DNA of 64,000 bases from Agrobacterium tumefaciens (GCF_013337285.1 NZ_SUPW01000009.1:124001-188000), one strand, 5' to 3'; shown: positions 25,809-36,057, counted from the first letter of the stretch. Notes: generated from the sequence alone by a model not told the origin. Numbers and translations: made by a program.

Positions 25809-25928
25809 GGGCGTACGCGGCAGCGGCGGGTTTACCCCGGCGTGCGGCTCGGGCTGGCCATTGCGAAGGAAATCATCGAACGCTTCGGCGGCACGATCAC
25901 CATTCGCGAACCACAAAAAATGGCCTGA
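25809..25928 (+). pseudogene. Remnant of a sensor histidine kinase
   Basis: A ~40-codon stretch reads RLGLAIAKEIIERFGGTITI and then stops. This is the G2-box/last helix region of a histidine kinase ATPase domain (usually GLGLAIAKEIIERFGG). There is no start codon, ribosome site or upstream kinase sequence, so it is a decayed 3' fragment. The surrounding 316 bp up to the sigma-factor gene hold no other gene. Confidence 0.6.
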
Positions 25929-26108
25929 TCCAGACCATGATCTTCGCCAGAGCGGGGGCTTGAAAGACGGCCGGGCACCATCCGCCCGGCGCATCTTTCG
26001 CTGAGTGTAAAAGATATATGATAAAATTAGTCATGTTTATTGCCATGGGGTGATTTTTCACCTATGCAGCCCGGGATCGCTCAATTCTTCCGACCGGGAA
26101 CCCGCCTC

Positions 26109-26633
26109 ATGTGGAGCAAGCCCACGTCCCGCGCACGCATCGATGATGCCGTACAGCTCTATTATGAGGAACTGTGCAAGGCCATGAACCGGCGCGGACA
26201 CACGACTGCCATTTCGCAGGAGATCGTCCATGATCTTTACGTGCGGCTGACCGGCAAACCCCGGCTTCCCGAAAATACCTCGCTCATCCGCGCCTTTCTG
26301 GTGCGCGCCTGCGCCAATCTCGGCATCGACCGCCGCCGCCGCGAACAATTCGAGCGCAGGCTGTTTTCGGGCAGCATGGAGGAAGCGCTTGCCGCGCCAC
26401 AGCCGGTCAATGATGCCGATAGCCTCGCCGACAGGGAACATCGCCTGAAAGTGCTGCGCCGCGCCGTCATGTCCATGTCGCTACAGCGCCGGCAGGTCTT
26501 CCTTGCCAGCAGCATCGGCAACCTGAATTCGGTTGAGATCGCCGCGCGAAGCGGCATCAGCAAGAACATGGTCGATCGTCATCTGCGCAAGGCCTATCTC
26601 CATTGCCTTGATTGCCTGGAGGAAACGCTGTGA
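26109..26633 (+). CDS. FecI-type ECF sigma factor
   Basis: Extracytoplasmic-function sigma factor, 174 aa. Region 2 is recognisable from DAVQLYYEELCKAMNRRGHTTAISQEIVHDLYVRL, and region 4 from LQRRQVFLASSIGNLNSVEIAARSGISKNMVDRHLRKAYLHC with its HTH. The start is set at the ATG giving the usual FecI length; in-frame alternatives are at 26064 and a TTG at 26040. It overlaps the FecR gene (GTGA) and precedes a receptor with an STN domain, the standard surface-signalling trio. It is expected to drive the receptor gene. Confidence 0.85.
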   Translation: MWSKPTSRARIDDAVQLYYEELCKAMNRRGHTTAISQEIVHDLYVRLTGKPRLPENTSLIRAFLVRACANLGIDRRRREQFERRLFSGSMEEALAAPQPVNDADSLADREHRLKVLRRAVMSMSLQRRQVFLASSIGNLNSVEIAARSGISKNMVDRHLRKAYLHCLDCLEETL

Positions 26634-27580
26634 CGGGATCGGCAAAAAGCGCCTCGACGCTGCGGGAAGAGGCCGTCGACTGGTTCCTGCGGCGACGGGA
26701 AAGCCCGGACGACCTCATGCTGGCCGCGCATTTCGATGACTGGATCGCCGGGGATGAACGACATGCAAAGGCTTATGAGCGTGTCCGATGTCTTATGGGC
26801 GACGCCGGCGCCCTTCTGGCGGCCGATCAGGCGTTTCTGGCCAAGGCAACACGCAGGCGCGGCGGCGGCAAAGCCAAGGCGGCAGCGGCGGCCATTGCCG
26901 GCGTCTCGCTGCTTTCCGCCTTTTACCTCACCGACATGCCCATGCGTCTGCGTTCCGACCATATGTCCGGCACGGCGGAACGGCAGGTCGTCACCACGCC
27001 CGATGGTTCGACCATCACCCTGAACGCCCACTCCGCGATTGCACTGCGTTTCTCGAAAGAGGAGCGACGCATTGTGCTGCTGCGCGGGGAAATTTTCGTT
27101 GAAGTCGCCCCCGATGCGGCGAGGCCTTTTTCAGTCGAGGCGGCAGGCGGCACGACCACCGCGCTCGGGACAGCCTTCGATGTCGATATGCGCAACGACG
27201 CGACGAGCGTGACGGTGCTGGAACACAGCGTGCAGGTGGAAACGGGCAAGCAGGGCCAGAATGGCCGGGTTCATGAAAACCAGCGCGTCGATTATTCGCC
27301 CAACGGCCAGCTTGGCAGCATAGAAACGGTCGATCCCTCCTCCGTCGCCGCCTGGCGCAACGGCCGCTTCATCTTCGAGGACAGGCCGCTTGCAGAAGTG
27401 GTGGAAACCTTCGAGCGTTATCTTCCCGGCCGCATCGTCATGACGCGGCAGAGCCTGCGGCAAAAGCGGCTGTCGGGCAATTTCGATCTTTCCAACCCCG
27501 GTGCCGCTCTTGCGGATCTGGCTGCCGCGCTGGAAATCGGCGTCATCAAAGCCGGCCCTTATCTGACGGTTCTTTATTGA
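26630..27580 (+). CDS. FecR-type anti-sigma / sigma regulator
   Basis: Inner-membrane signal transducer, 316 aa. The N-terminal cytoplasmic part (REEAVDWFLRRRESPDD, DDWIAGDERHAKAYERV) binds the sigma factor. One membrane span follows near residues 86-102 (AAAIAGVSLLSAFYLTD), then a periplasmic FecR domain (VTTPDGSTITLNAHSAI, GEIFVEVAPDAARPF, TALGTAFDV) and a C-terminal module (FIFEDRPLAEVVETFERY) that contacts the receptor's STN domain. The start is GTG, overlapping the sigma-factor stop; no better ribosome site fits. Confidence 0.88.
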   Translation: MTGSAKSASTLREEAVDWFLRRRESPDDLMLAAHFDDWIAGDERHAKAYERVRCLMGDAGALLAADQAFLAKATRRRGGGKAKAAAAAIAGVSLLSAFYLTDMPMRLRSDHMSGTAERQVVTTPDGSTITLNAHSAIALRFSKEERRIVLLRGEIFVEVAPDAARPFSVEAAGGTTTALGTAFDVDMRNDATSVTVLEHSVQVETGKQGQNGRVHENQRVDYSPNGQLGSIETVDPSSVAAWRNGRFIFEDRPLAEVVETFERYLPGRIVMTRQSLRQKRLSGNFDLSNPGAALADLAAALEIGVIKAGPYLTVLY

Positions 27581-27671
27581 GTGAAATTTCTTCGCCGGGG
27601 GTGTCCTTAAAAAACGGGCCCGTTCGTTCGTGGAGCAGAACAATATCTGCCGCCCCGGAGAGGTGCCCGAA

Positions 27672-30176
27672 ATGACCAGACCAGAACCCGCTTTCCGCCA
27701 CGGGACACGCGCCCGCGCATCGTTATTTTCCCTTTTGCTTGCCAGTGCGGCCGTGGCGGCTATTCCCGCCCAGGTCTCGGCGCAGCAAACCCAGAAGGTG
27801 GCGATCAACCTGCCCGCCGGCAACATGGCGACCGCGCTCAATCGTCTCGCCAGCCAGTCCGGCCTGCAGATGGTTTATGACGCCTCTGTCGCCAAAGGTC
27901 TGAAAAGCGCTTCCGTATCCGGAACCATGACGCCGGCCGAGGCGCTGGAACGGCTGCTTTCGGGAACCGGCATTCGTTACCAGTTCATCGGCGAAAAAAC
28001 CGTCCGCATGGAAATGGCCAACCGTTCCGCCGCCGCCACCGAAGGCGGTGAAAGCACCGTGCTCCAGCCAATTACACTCAAGGGCGGACGCGTCTTCAAC
28101 GGCGATGCCCCAAGCGTGGTCGAGATCGATCAGGCCGCCATCGAGGCCGCACAATCCAATTCCCTGCCGCAACTTCTTCGGAAAACCCCGGGCGTCAGCT
28201 CCAGCGGCGGTGTGCGCTCGCAAGGGCAATCCACCTCCATTCGCGGCTTTGCCCGCCAATCCGACGTGCGGCTGCTGCTGGATGGCGCACCGAAGAATTT
28301 CGAGCGTTACGATCAGGGTACCGTCTTCATCGATCCGGAACTGCTCAAGCGCGTGGAAATCCAGAAAGGCGCGACATCCGTCCGTTATGGCAATGGTGGC
28401 TTTGGCGGCACCGTCATCATGGAAAGCAAGACGGCTTCCGACATGCTGAAACCGGGCCAGAGCTTCGGCGCATGGGGCAAGACCAGCTTCCAGTCGGCCA
28501 ACAAGCAGAAGCTCGGATCGGCGGCGATCTACGGAAAATCCGATTTCGGCGGGCCTGTAACCTATGACGGGCTTGCCTCGATCATCTGGCGCAAGAGCGA
28601 CAATATGCGCGTCGGCGGGGGTCAGGTCTATGACGCGTCCAACGATAAGATCACCTCTTTCTCCGCCAATGCCGGTGCCGCCTATGACGGCCACGAGCTG
28701 CGCGCTTCGGTCATTTACGGCAAATCTGGCGATTACGGCCCGCTTGCCGCCAATCGCGGTGATCTCGGTCTGACGGCCTACTCCATCAAGACCTATGGTT
28801 TTGATCTGGCACGGCTCAGGGCACTGGCCTGGCGCGACATGGAGGATTTTTCCTCAACGCTGAAATATTCCTATGACGGTGACAGCGACCTCGTGAATTT
28901 CAAGGCAATGGCGAGCTTTTCGGCCACCAGCCTCGACATGACCCGTCCGGCCATTCCGGGTTTCGTTCCGACAGGCTCGCTCGGCGGCATGCAGGACGAC
29001 ACGAAATATACCGACTTCAAGCTGGAGGCGGAAAACACGTCCAATTTCGAGCTCGGCGGCGTGTCCCATGTCGCCAATTATGGCGTGCAATATATGCGCC
29101 ATGAGCGGGACTCGTGGATGTACGACATCGCCAACCGCACCAGCGCCCAATATAATTACGGCCGTTATGCCTCATGGATCAAACCGGAAGGCAAGCAGGA
29201 AACCATCGCCGCCTTCTTCCGTGACGAGATCAGCCTGACCGACACGTTCAAGGTGACGCCGGGCATCAGGTTCGACCATATCCGCTCGCAAGGCGTGCCC
29301 AATGCCGCGCCGCGTTACAACACACCCGCCGCCGGTCACGATTATTCGGCCGTGTCCCACAGCGGCGCGACGCCGGCTCTCAGCATGCGCTGGGAAGCGG
29401 TGCCCGGCACCACCTTCTTTGCCGACTGGGCCTATGCCATGCGCGCGCCGGTCATTGACGAACTCTATTCGAGCCAGAGTCTGGCAACCACGGCGTCGGG
29501 AACCTCGCGTAACCTGAAGGTCGAGCGCAACAACAACTTCAATATCGGCGTTTCCCAGCGTTTCGATGACGTGTTCCAGAACGGCGACAGCCTGACGGCT
29601 TCGATCGGCGGCTTTTACAACAATGTCACCAATCCCATCACCCGCCGGTTCGGCAGCGCCAACCTTACCCGCGTCAAGAACGTGCCCTTCTACTGGAACA
29701 CGCCGTCCTACAAGATTTACGGCCTCGATGTCTCGGCGAGTTATGATTCCGACTACGTCTTCGGAAATCTCGGGCTTTCCTGGATGAACGGTTCCCGCAA
29801 CGGCGCGATCAACGACGTCTATGGTCCCGATACCTATATGAACGACCTGTCGCCGCTGACCGCCAACCTTCAACTGGGTTACAAGTTGCCGGACTGGGAT
29901 CTGGCGCTGAGCTGGAACGGCCAGTTCGTCGCCCATCAGGAGCGCACACCGGTCAATCAGGGTACCGGATACTTCTACGCACGGCCGGAAAGCCTTGGTT
30001 ACGCCGTGCATGGCATCGCCCTCGACTGGACACCGAAGGAGGGCATGATGGCCGGGCTGGAAGTGCATGCCGCAGTCGAAAACCTGTTCGACAAATATTA
30101 CTTCCCCTATCTCAGCGACGGTATCGCCGCCCAGCCGGGCCGCAATTTCAAGCTGTCGATCAGCCGCAGGTTCTAA
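27672..30176 (+). CDS. TonB-dependent outer-membrane receptor with STN signalling domain
   Basis: Outer-membrane receptor, 834 aa. A signal peptide ends near VSAQQ; an STN domain (PAGNMATALNRLASQSGLQMVYDASVAKG) lies at about residues 45-120, then the plug (LPQLLRKTPGVSSSGG, TSIRGFARQSDVRLLLDGAP, RVEIQKGATSVRYGNGGFGG), then a 22-strand barrel ending in Phe. The plug resembles heme/hemoglobin-type receptors more than ferric citrate receptors, so heme or a siderophore is the likely ligand. With the preceding sigma and FecR genes it forms a surface-signalling system. Start at the ATG behind GGAGAGG. Confidence 0.9.
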   Translation: MTRPEPAFRHGTRARASLFSLLLASAAVAAIPAQVSAQQTQKVAINLPAGNMATALNRLASQSGLQMVYDASVAKGLKSASVSGTMTPAEALERLLSGTGIRYQFIGEKTVRMEMANRSAAATEGGESTVLQPITLKGGRVFNGDAPSVVEIDQAAIEAAQSNSLPQLLRKTPGVSSSGGVRSQGQSTSIRGFARQSDVRLLLDGAPKNFERYDQGTVFIDPELLKRVEIQKGATSVRYGNGGFGGTVIMESKTASDMLKPGQSFGAWGKTSFQSANKQKLGSAAIYGKSDFGGPVTYDGLASIIWRKSDNMRVGGGQVYDASNDKITSFSANAGAAYDGHELRASVIYGKSGDYGPLAANRGDLGLTAYSIKTYGFDLARLRALAWRDMEDFSSTLKYSYDGDSDLVNFKAMASFSATSLDMTRPAIPGFVPTGSLGGMQDDTKYTDFKLEAENTSNFELGGVSHVANYGVQYMRHERDSWMYDIANRTSAQYNYGRYASWIKPEGKQETIAAFFRDEISLTDTFKVTPGIRFDHIRSQGVPNAAPRYNTPAAGHDYSAVSHSGATPALSMRWEAVPGTTFFADWAYAMRAPVIDELYSSQSLATTASGTSRNLKVERNNNFNIGVSQRFDDVFQNGDSLTASIGGFYNNVTNPITRRFGSANLTRVKNVPFYWNTPSYKIYGLDVSASYDSDYVFGNLGLSWMNGSRNGAINDVYGPDTYMNDLSPLTANLQLGYKLPDWDLALSWNGQFVAHQERTPVNQGTGYFYARPESLGYAVHGIALDWTPKEGMMAGLEVHAAVENLFDKYYFPYLSDGIAAQPGRNFKLSISRRF

Positions 30177-30202
30177 ACGGTGTAGCAAGCTGAAAACCAA
30201 GA

Positions 30203-30223
30203 GGGCGGAAACCGTTTCCGCCC
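30203..30223. terminator. Palindromic terminator between convergent genes
   Basis: GGGCGGAAAC-c-GTTTCCGCCC lies in the 60-bp gap between the receptor and the GH105 gene, which converge. It is a perfect 10-bp dyad that can form the same hairpin on both strands. The T runs are weak. Confidence 0.6.
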
Positions 30224-30236
30224 CCTCACCCGTTGA

Positions 30237-31331
30237 TCACTTTAGTTGAAGACTTTCGGCATAGGCCATCATCAGCGGCCCGACGCCTTTGGCGTCATCG
30301 GAGACAACCGGCTCGGTCAGGTAATAGTCCGGGGAGCCATCGCGATAATTGCCCTCAAAGCCGCCAAGGCCGGCAACATGGACGATGCCGGTAAGGCGGA
30401 CGACACCCTCCTCGTCAGCCTTGAGCCGCGTCTCCAGCAATGCATCAAGCGCCCGACGGCCAGCCGCGCGGGCAACATCCGCCTCTTTACCTGATAAAAG
30501 CCGCAGCCGGCTCGCCCGCAGCAAGGCATAAGCGAACATTGCCGAGGCCGAGGTTTCCTGGTAATTGCCGGCAAGGGTCGGATTATCGAGCACCTGCATC
30601 CACAGGCCGTTCTCCGTCTGCCGTGCGGCAATTCCGGCCAGAATCAGACGCGTCTTTTCCCGAAGCTCCGCCGTCCTGTCATCATCCGGCAGGATGACCA
30701 GCGCATCCACCAGCGCCATGGCAAGCCAGCCCACCGCACGCGCCCAGATGGCCGGCGATTTGCCGCTTGCGGGATCGGCCCAGCGCTGGTCGCGGCTTTC
30801 ATCATAGCCATGGACATAAAGCCCGCCGGCATCCGCCGTCAGTGCAAGCGCGGTTGCGAATTGCCGAAGTGCATCGTCGATCAGTTCAGGCTGACCTGTC
30901 GCCTGCGCATATTCGATCTGGAAAGGCAGCCCCATATAAAGCCCATCCAGCCAGACCTGATGCGGGTAACGCTTCTTGTGCCAATAATTGCCCGCCTTGA
31001 TGCGCGGATGGCTGTGGAGCTGGCCTGCCAGATGTTCTGCGGCAGCCAGATAACGCGCCTCACCCGTTTCTGCCGCCAGCGGAAAGAGGACGCGACCGGC
31101 GAGAACATGATCGATATTATATTCTTCCGGCGCGTAACCGGTAAGCACTCCATCGGCCGATATCTGCGCATCAGCCAGACGATGAAGATGTTCGCCCCAG
31201 CGCCGGTCTCCGCTTGCCTGAAACAGAAGCTGCAGCCCCCGATAGATACATCCATCCTCATAACACCAGCTGCCACCCTTGTAGTGCCGGTATCGTTTTG
31301 AGAATTGATCAAAATAATCAGTGGCTTTCAT
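30237..31331 (-). CDS. GH105 unsaturated glucuronyl/rhamnogalacturonyl hydrolase
   Basis: Cytoplasmic alpha/alpha-barrel hydrolase, 364 aa, that removes the 4,5-unsaturated uronic acid from lyase-made oligosaccharides (YteR/YesR type). Matching features are KGGSWCYEDGCIYRGLQ, YWHKKRYPHQVWLDGLYMGLPF with the catalytic Asp, YVHGYDESRDQRWADPASGKSPAIWARAVGWLAMAL and SASAMFAYALLR. There is no signal peptide. The start is set at the ATG of MKATDYF; an ATG 84 nt upstream lies in poorly conserved sequence. It is 99 nt downstream of gli, in the hexuronate operon, so its product feeds KduI/KduD. Confidence 0.9.
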   Translation of the reverse strand: MKATDYFDQFSKRYRHYKGGSWCYEDGCIYRGLQLLFQASGDRRWGEHLHRLADAQISADGVLTGYAPEEYNIDHVLAGRVLFPLAAETGEARYLAAAEHLAGQLHSHPRIKAGNYWHKKRYPHQVWLDGLYMGLPFQIEYAQATGQPELIDDALRQFATALALTADAGGLYVHGYDESRDQRWADPASGKSPAIWARAVGWLAMALVDALVILPDDDRTAELREKTRLILAGIAARQTENGLWMQVLDNPTLAGNYQETSASAMFAYALLRASRLRLLSGKEADVARAAGRRALDALLETRLKADEEGVVRLTGIVHVAGLGGFEGNYRDGSPDYYLTEPVVSDDAKGVGPLMMAYAESLQLK

Positions 31332-31430
31332 GAATTTTCTCAACAAGATTACAACGTCCGCCGGCCCGATATGCAAAGACCCATCAACCAGGCATGATGG
31401 GTCTGCCTTGCCCAATCGTCTCGACTGAAA

Positions 31431-32309
31431 TCATGCCCCGGCGAATGGCGGCAGCTTGAACAGGGCTTCAGGATTTTCCACCAGCGCATAATGGCGCGCA
31501 GCGTCATCCGGCAACCAGCCGAGAACCAGTTCCGCAAGCCTTGCATCATCCGGATAGGCTGCGGTCTCCCTGATGGAATTATGCGGCCAGTTTGTGCCCC
31601 AGACGATGCGTTCCGGCGCATGGGCCGCAATCGCCCGCGAAAAGGCGGCAACGTCTTCATAGGGCCAGCTGTCGCGCGCGCTTTCATAGACGCCGGCGAA
31701 CTTGAACCAGAGATTGCCGCGGTCGATGAGTTTTAGAAGTGCCGCCATTTCCGGGCCATCGGTTTTGATGCCCTTGAAGAACTTGCCGTGGTGATCGAAC
31801 ACCCAGCGTGAGCGAATTTTTTCAAGGCGCGGCAGGTGATCGAGCAGCGTATTGCCATCAAACTGCACCGCCACCATCCAGTCGGCGGCGTGCGCCCGCT
31901 CATCGACCGCTTCCAGCTCGGACAGGTTCACGGCACCACCCGGCAGGTCCATGATGCGCGCCCCGACGGTACCGGCAGCGGTGAGGCTTTCCATGTCCTT
32001 TTCGGTCGTACTCGCATCGATGATGACAACCGCGCGGGCCGCTTCGCCGATTTCAGCAACGCAGGCAAGCGTATTGGCATTGTCGCGCTGGTGGGCATTG
32101 CCCTGGGTGATGATGACCCGGTCGATGCCGAGCCATTGCATCAGCTTTCGGTAGTCGGCGGGACCGGGAAGCGAGCCCGGCGGCAGGCCCGGCCCGCCCG
32201 GCAAGGCGGGGTAGCCTGGCAGATAAAGATGCATCTGCGTATCGACAGCGCCTCTCGGAAAAGCAGGGTTCGGCGCTTCACCCGTCAACTGGCGTTCAAG
32301 CTCACTCAT
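31431..32309 (-). CDS. gli: D-galactarolactone isomerase
   Basis: Amidohydrolase-superfamily enzyme, 292 aa, that by close similarity to A. fabrum Gli (Atu3138 as I recall) converts D-galactaro-1,5-lactone into the 1,4-lactone needed by Gci. The N-terminal metal-site strand is VDTQMHLYLPGYPALPGGPG, with MQWLGIDRVIITQGNAH and IVWGTNWPHN later. It overlaps the gci stop by 4 nt. It links the uronate dehydrogenase and cycloisomerase steps of oxidative galacturonate breakdown. Confidence 0.9.
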   Translation of the reverse strand: MSELERQLTGEAPNPAFPRGAVDTQMHLYLPGYPALPGGPGLPPGSLPGPADYRKLMQWLGIDRVIITQGNAHQRDNANTLACVAEIGEAARAVVIIDASTTEKDMESLTAAGTVGARIMDLPGGAVNLSELEAVDERAHAADWMVAVQFDGNTLLDHLPRLEKIRSRWVFDHHGKFFKGIKTDGPEMAALLKLIDRGNLWFKFAGVYESARDSWPYEDVAAFSRAIAAHAPERIVWGTNWPHNSIRETAAYPDDARLAELVLGWLPDDAARHYALVENPEALFKLPPFAGA

Positions 32310-33442
32310 GCGTCCGGCATCCTGAATTCGATAAGGGCATCCCGGTTGATTTCAATGCCGAGACCCGGACCATCGGGAATGGCGACAACGCCATTGACCG
32401 CCTCGATCGGCTTGCTCAGAACCGCCTGCCGGAACGGATTATAAGTGCGGTCGAATTCCATGATCGGCTCTATCGGATTGACGCGCACCGGATCGGGCGT
32501 CATCGCCGCCATGAATTGCAACGCGGCGGCGATCTGCACACCCGTGCCCCAGACATGCGGCACGATGCGCACGCCATGTAACGTGGCAAGCGTGGCAATC
32601 TTCTGCGTTTCGGAAAAACCACCGCAGCCGCAGAGATCGGGCTGGAGAATATCCACAGCACCGGCAGACAGCGCCTGCCACATGCCATAACGCCCGTGCC
32701 AGGTCTCACCGCCCGCAACCGGGATCGGTTGGCCTGCCCGCACCCGCTGATAGGCATCGAGTTGTTCTGGAACCACCGGCTCCTCGAACCAGTCGACGCC
32801 ATAGTCGGCAGCGCGGTTGCCGAGCGCGATGGCTTCGGTCACGGTATAACCGTGATTGGCGTCGATCATCAGCCGCATATCCGGCCCGATCGCCTCGCGC
32901 ACGGCAGCGATGACCCGGAGGTCCTCTTCAATGCCGAAACCGATCTTGATCTTGCAGGCGTGAAAGCCTTCCGCCCGGCGTTCCGCCATCTCGGACGCAT
33001 TGTCGGAAACGCGGTCGACACCATCGCGCTTGAAGCTGCCGGTGGCATAGGCCCGCACGCTTTCGCGCCAGCGTCCGCCAAGCAGCATGGAGATGGAAGC
33101 GCCGTAATGCTTGCCCTTGATATCCCAGAGCGCGATATCGATGCCGGAAAGCGCCGTGAGGCTGAGGCCGCGCTGGCCCTGATCGCGCAGGGCATTATAA
33201 AGCACGGCCCAGATTTTTTCGGTCTGGCGCGGGTCCTGGCCGATGAGCCAGCCGGCGTAAGCCTGAACCACGGCGGCGTTCGGTCTGGCCGGACCGAGGC
33301 ATTCGCCCCAGCCGACCGTTCCGTCATCACATTCGATCTCCACCAGAATATGGGCGCGACGATCAAAGCGCATGGAAGCGCTTTCAAACGGCGTGTCCAG
33401 CCGGTGTTCGAGCAGATGCGTGCGCACCGCAGTGATTTTCAT
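32306..33442 (-). CDS. gci: D-galactarolactone cycloisomerase
   Basis: Enolase-superfamily enzyme, 378 aa, opening galactaro-1,4-lactone to 3-deoxy-2-keto-hexarate. It appears nearly identical to A. fabrum Gci (Atu3139 from memory). The KxK pair Lys164/Lys166, metal ligands Asp194, Glu220 and Glu246 and the general base His296 (IVPHVWG) are all present. It is 24 nt after kdgD and overlaps gli by 4 nt. Distinguishing it from other mandelate-racemase-group enzymes rests on overall similarity plus its gli/udh neighbours. Confidence 0.93.
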   Translation of the reverse strand: MKITAVRTHLLEHRLDTPFESASMRFDRRAHILVEIECDDGTVGWGECLGPARPNAAVVQAYAGWLIGQDPRQTEKIWAVLYNALRDQGQRGLSLTALSGIDIALWDIKGKHYGASISMLLGGRWRESVRAYATGSFKRDGVDRVSDNASEMAERRAEGFHACKIKIGFGIEEDLRVIAAVREAIGPDMRLMIDANHGYTVTEAIALGNRAADYGVDWFEEPVVPEQLDAYQRVRAGQPIPVAGGETWHGRYGMWQALSAGAVDILQPDLCGCGGFSETQKIATLATLHGVRIVPHVWGTGVQIAAALQFMAAMTPDPVRVNPIEPIMEFDRTYNPFRQAVLSKPIEAVNGVVAIPDGPGLGIEINRDALIEFRMPDA

Positions 33443-33466
33443 GGCTCCCCTCCCGTCATGCCGTGA

Positions 33467-34399
<933 letters not shown>

Positions 34400-34449
34400 T
34401 CACTGAATGAAAGCCACCTAAGCCGCTTGCCGCACCTTTGTCAATAACT

Positions 34450-34470
34450 CATCATACATGTTGTATGATG
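34450..34470. promoter_or_regulatory. Candidate hexuronate-regulator operator before kdgD
   Basis: CATCATACA-tgt-TGTATGATG is a perfect 9-bp inverted repeat in the 111-bp gap upstream of kdgD. A related sequence (TCATACA, 4-nt gap, GTACAA on the minus strand) occurs in the kduI/udh intergenic region. Dyads of this size suit GntR/FCD proteins, and one is encoded at 37082-37819. Confidence 0.6.
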
Positions 34471-34492
34471 AATTTCGAAAATCTGTCACAGA

Positions 34493-35236
34493 TTAACGCG
34501 CCAACCAGCCGCCATCGACATTGAGAATGGCGCCATGCACATAATCCGCCGCCGGCGAAGCCAGAAATACCGCCGCGCCGGCAATATCCTGCGAGTGCCC
34601 CCAGCGGCCTGCCGGAATACGCTCGAGGATGGCCTTGTTGCGGGCAACGTCCGTGCGCAGCGCCTCGGTATTGTTGGTTTCGATATAACCGGGTGCTATG
34701 GCATTCACATTGATGCCCTTTGCCGCCCACTCATTCGCCAGAAGCTTGGTGAGACCGGCGACGCCATGTTTCGCCGCCGTGTAGGACGGCACGCGAATGC
34801 CACCCTGAAACGACAGGAGCGAGGCGATATTGACCACCTTGCCGGAGCGGCCTTTCGCCAGCAGCTCTTTCGCGAAAGCCTGCGTGGTGAAAAACAGCGC
34901 CTTGAGATTGACGTCCATCACCTCATCCCAGTCGAGTTCGGAGAACTCGACTGAATCGGCACGGCGGATGATGCCGGCATTGTTGACGAGGATATCGAAA
35001 CCGGCGTCAGCAAAACTGTCCTTCGCCGCCAGCGGATCGGCGAAATCGATGAGCAGCGCGCTGGCCCTGCCGCCATCCCTGGCGATGATATCAAGCGTTT
35101 CATCCGGCGCACGGCGCGCGGCGCAGACAACCTCCGCGCCGGCGGCGGCAAGACCCACCGCAATCGCCTGGCCAAGACCGGTATTCGCGCCCGTGACGAG
35201 CGCCTTGCGCCCTTCAAGCGAAAAGGGGTTCCTCAT
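34493..35236 (-). CDS. kduD: 2-dehydro-3-deoxy-D-gluconate 5-dehydrogenase
   Basis: Short-chain dehydrogenase, 247 aa, reducing 2,5-diketo-3-deoxygluconate to KDG in pectin breakdown. The nucleotide motif TGANTGLG is at residues 15-22, NNAG follows near 86, and the Ser-Tyr-Lys site is in IASLLSFQGG...SYTAAKHG. It overlaps kduI by 4 nt. The SDR family is broad, but the kduI neighbour and a KduD-like N-terminus (NPFSLEGRKALVTGANTGLG) make this assignment firm. Confidence 0.92.
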   Translation of the reverse strand: MRNPFSLEGRKALVTGANTGLGQAIAVGLAAAGAEVVCAARRAPDETLDIIARDGGRASALLIDFADPLAAKDSFADAGFDILVNNAGIIRRADSVEFSELDWDEVMDVNLKALFFTTQAFAKELLAKGRSGKVVNIASLLSFQGGIRVPSYTAAKHGVAGLTKLLANEWAAKGINVNAIAPGYIETNNTEALRTDVARNKAILERIPAGRWGHSQDIAGAAVFLASPAADYVHGAILNVDGGWLAR

Positions 35237-36057
35237 TTCAGATCCCCCGGCTGGATGAAGTCCATGTCGGTATAATCGACATTATCGCCGGCCATGGCCC
35301 AGATGAAGGTGTATGAGCCGATGCCGGCGCCGGAATGGATCGACCAGGGCGGAGAAAGCGCGCCTTCTTCGTTGGAAATAAACAGATGGCGGGTCTCCTG
35401 CGGCTCACCCATCAGATGCAGCACGCGCGACTTTTCATCCATGCCGAAATAGAGATAGGCCTCCATGCGGCGATCGTGAATGTGCGAGGGAATCGTGTTC
35501 CAGACGGAACCGTCCTCCAGCATGGTATAACCCAGCACCAGCTGGCAGCTTTCCATGACGAGCGGATGGATGAACTGGTTGATGGTGCGCTTGTTGGAGG
35601 TCTCCGTCGCGCCGAGCTTGACTTCCTTGCTGTTGGCAAGCGTGACGAGCTTGGCCGGCAGGCTGCGATGCGCCGGGCAGGAGGTGATGTAGAATCGGCC
35701 GGCGCCATCAAAGGTCACGGCACCGCTGCCTGCACCGAGATAAAGCACATCGCCGCGATTGAGCGTGTAGGTCTCGCCGCCGGCGCTGACCGTGCCGGTT
35801 TCGCCGATATTGACGATGCCCATTTCGCGCCGGTCGAGGAAGGACGGCGTCTTGGTCTCTTCCACCTTGTCCAGCGTCAGCGGTGCGCCATTCGGCACCG
35901 CGCCACCCATCACGAACCGGTCGTAATGGGTATAGATCAGCCTGATTTCACCGGAACGGAACATGTCGTTGGAGAGGAAATGCCGGCGGAGCCCTTCGGT
36001 ATCCAGCGTTTTTGCATATTCCGGGTTCACGGCCTGCCTTGTTTCGACGGTCAACAT
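35233..36057 (-). CDS. kduI: 5-dehydro-4-deoxy-D-glucuronate isomerase
   Basis: Cupin-fold zinc enzyme, 274 aa, isomerising 5-keto-4-deoxyuronate to 2,5-diketo-3-deoxygluconate. The metal site is seen in PSHIHDRRMEAYLYF, and the C-terminal PPWSIHSGAGIGSYTFIWAMAGDN is a KduI hallmark. The start chosen has AAGGA 9 nt upstream; an in-frame ATG at 36066 sits directly on that site, and longer readings are not conserved. First gene of kduI-kduD, divergent from udh. Confidence 0.93.
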   Translation of the reverse strand: MLTVETRQAVNPEYAKTLDTEGLRRHFLSNDMFRSGEIRLIYTHYDRFVMGGAVPNGAPLTLDKVEETKTPSFLDRREMGIVNIGETGTVSAGGETYTLNRGDVLYLGAGSGAVTFDGAGRFYITSCPAHRSLPAKLVTLANSKEVKLGATETSNKRTINQFIHPLVMESCQLVLGYTMLEDGSVWNTIPSHIHDRRMEAYLYFGMDEKSRVLHLMGEPQETRHLFISNEEGALSPPWSIHSGAGIGSYTFIWAMAGDNVDYTDMDFIQPGDLK

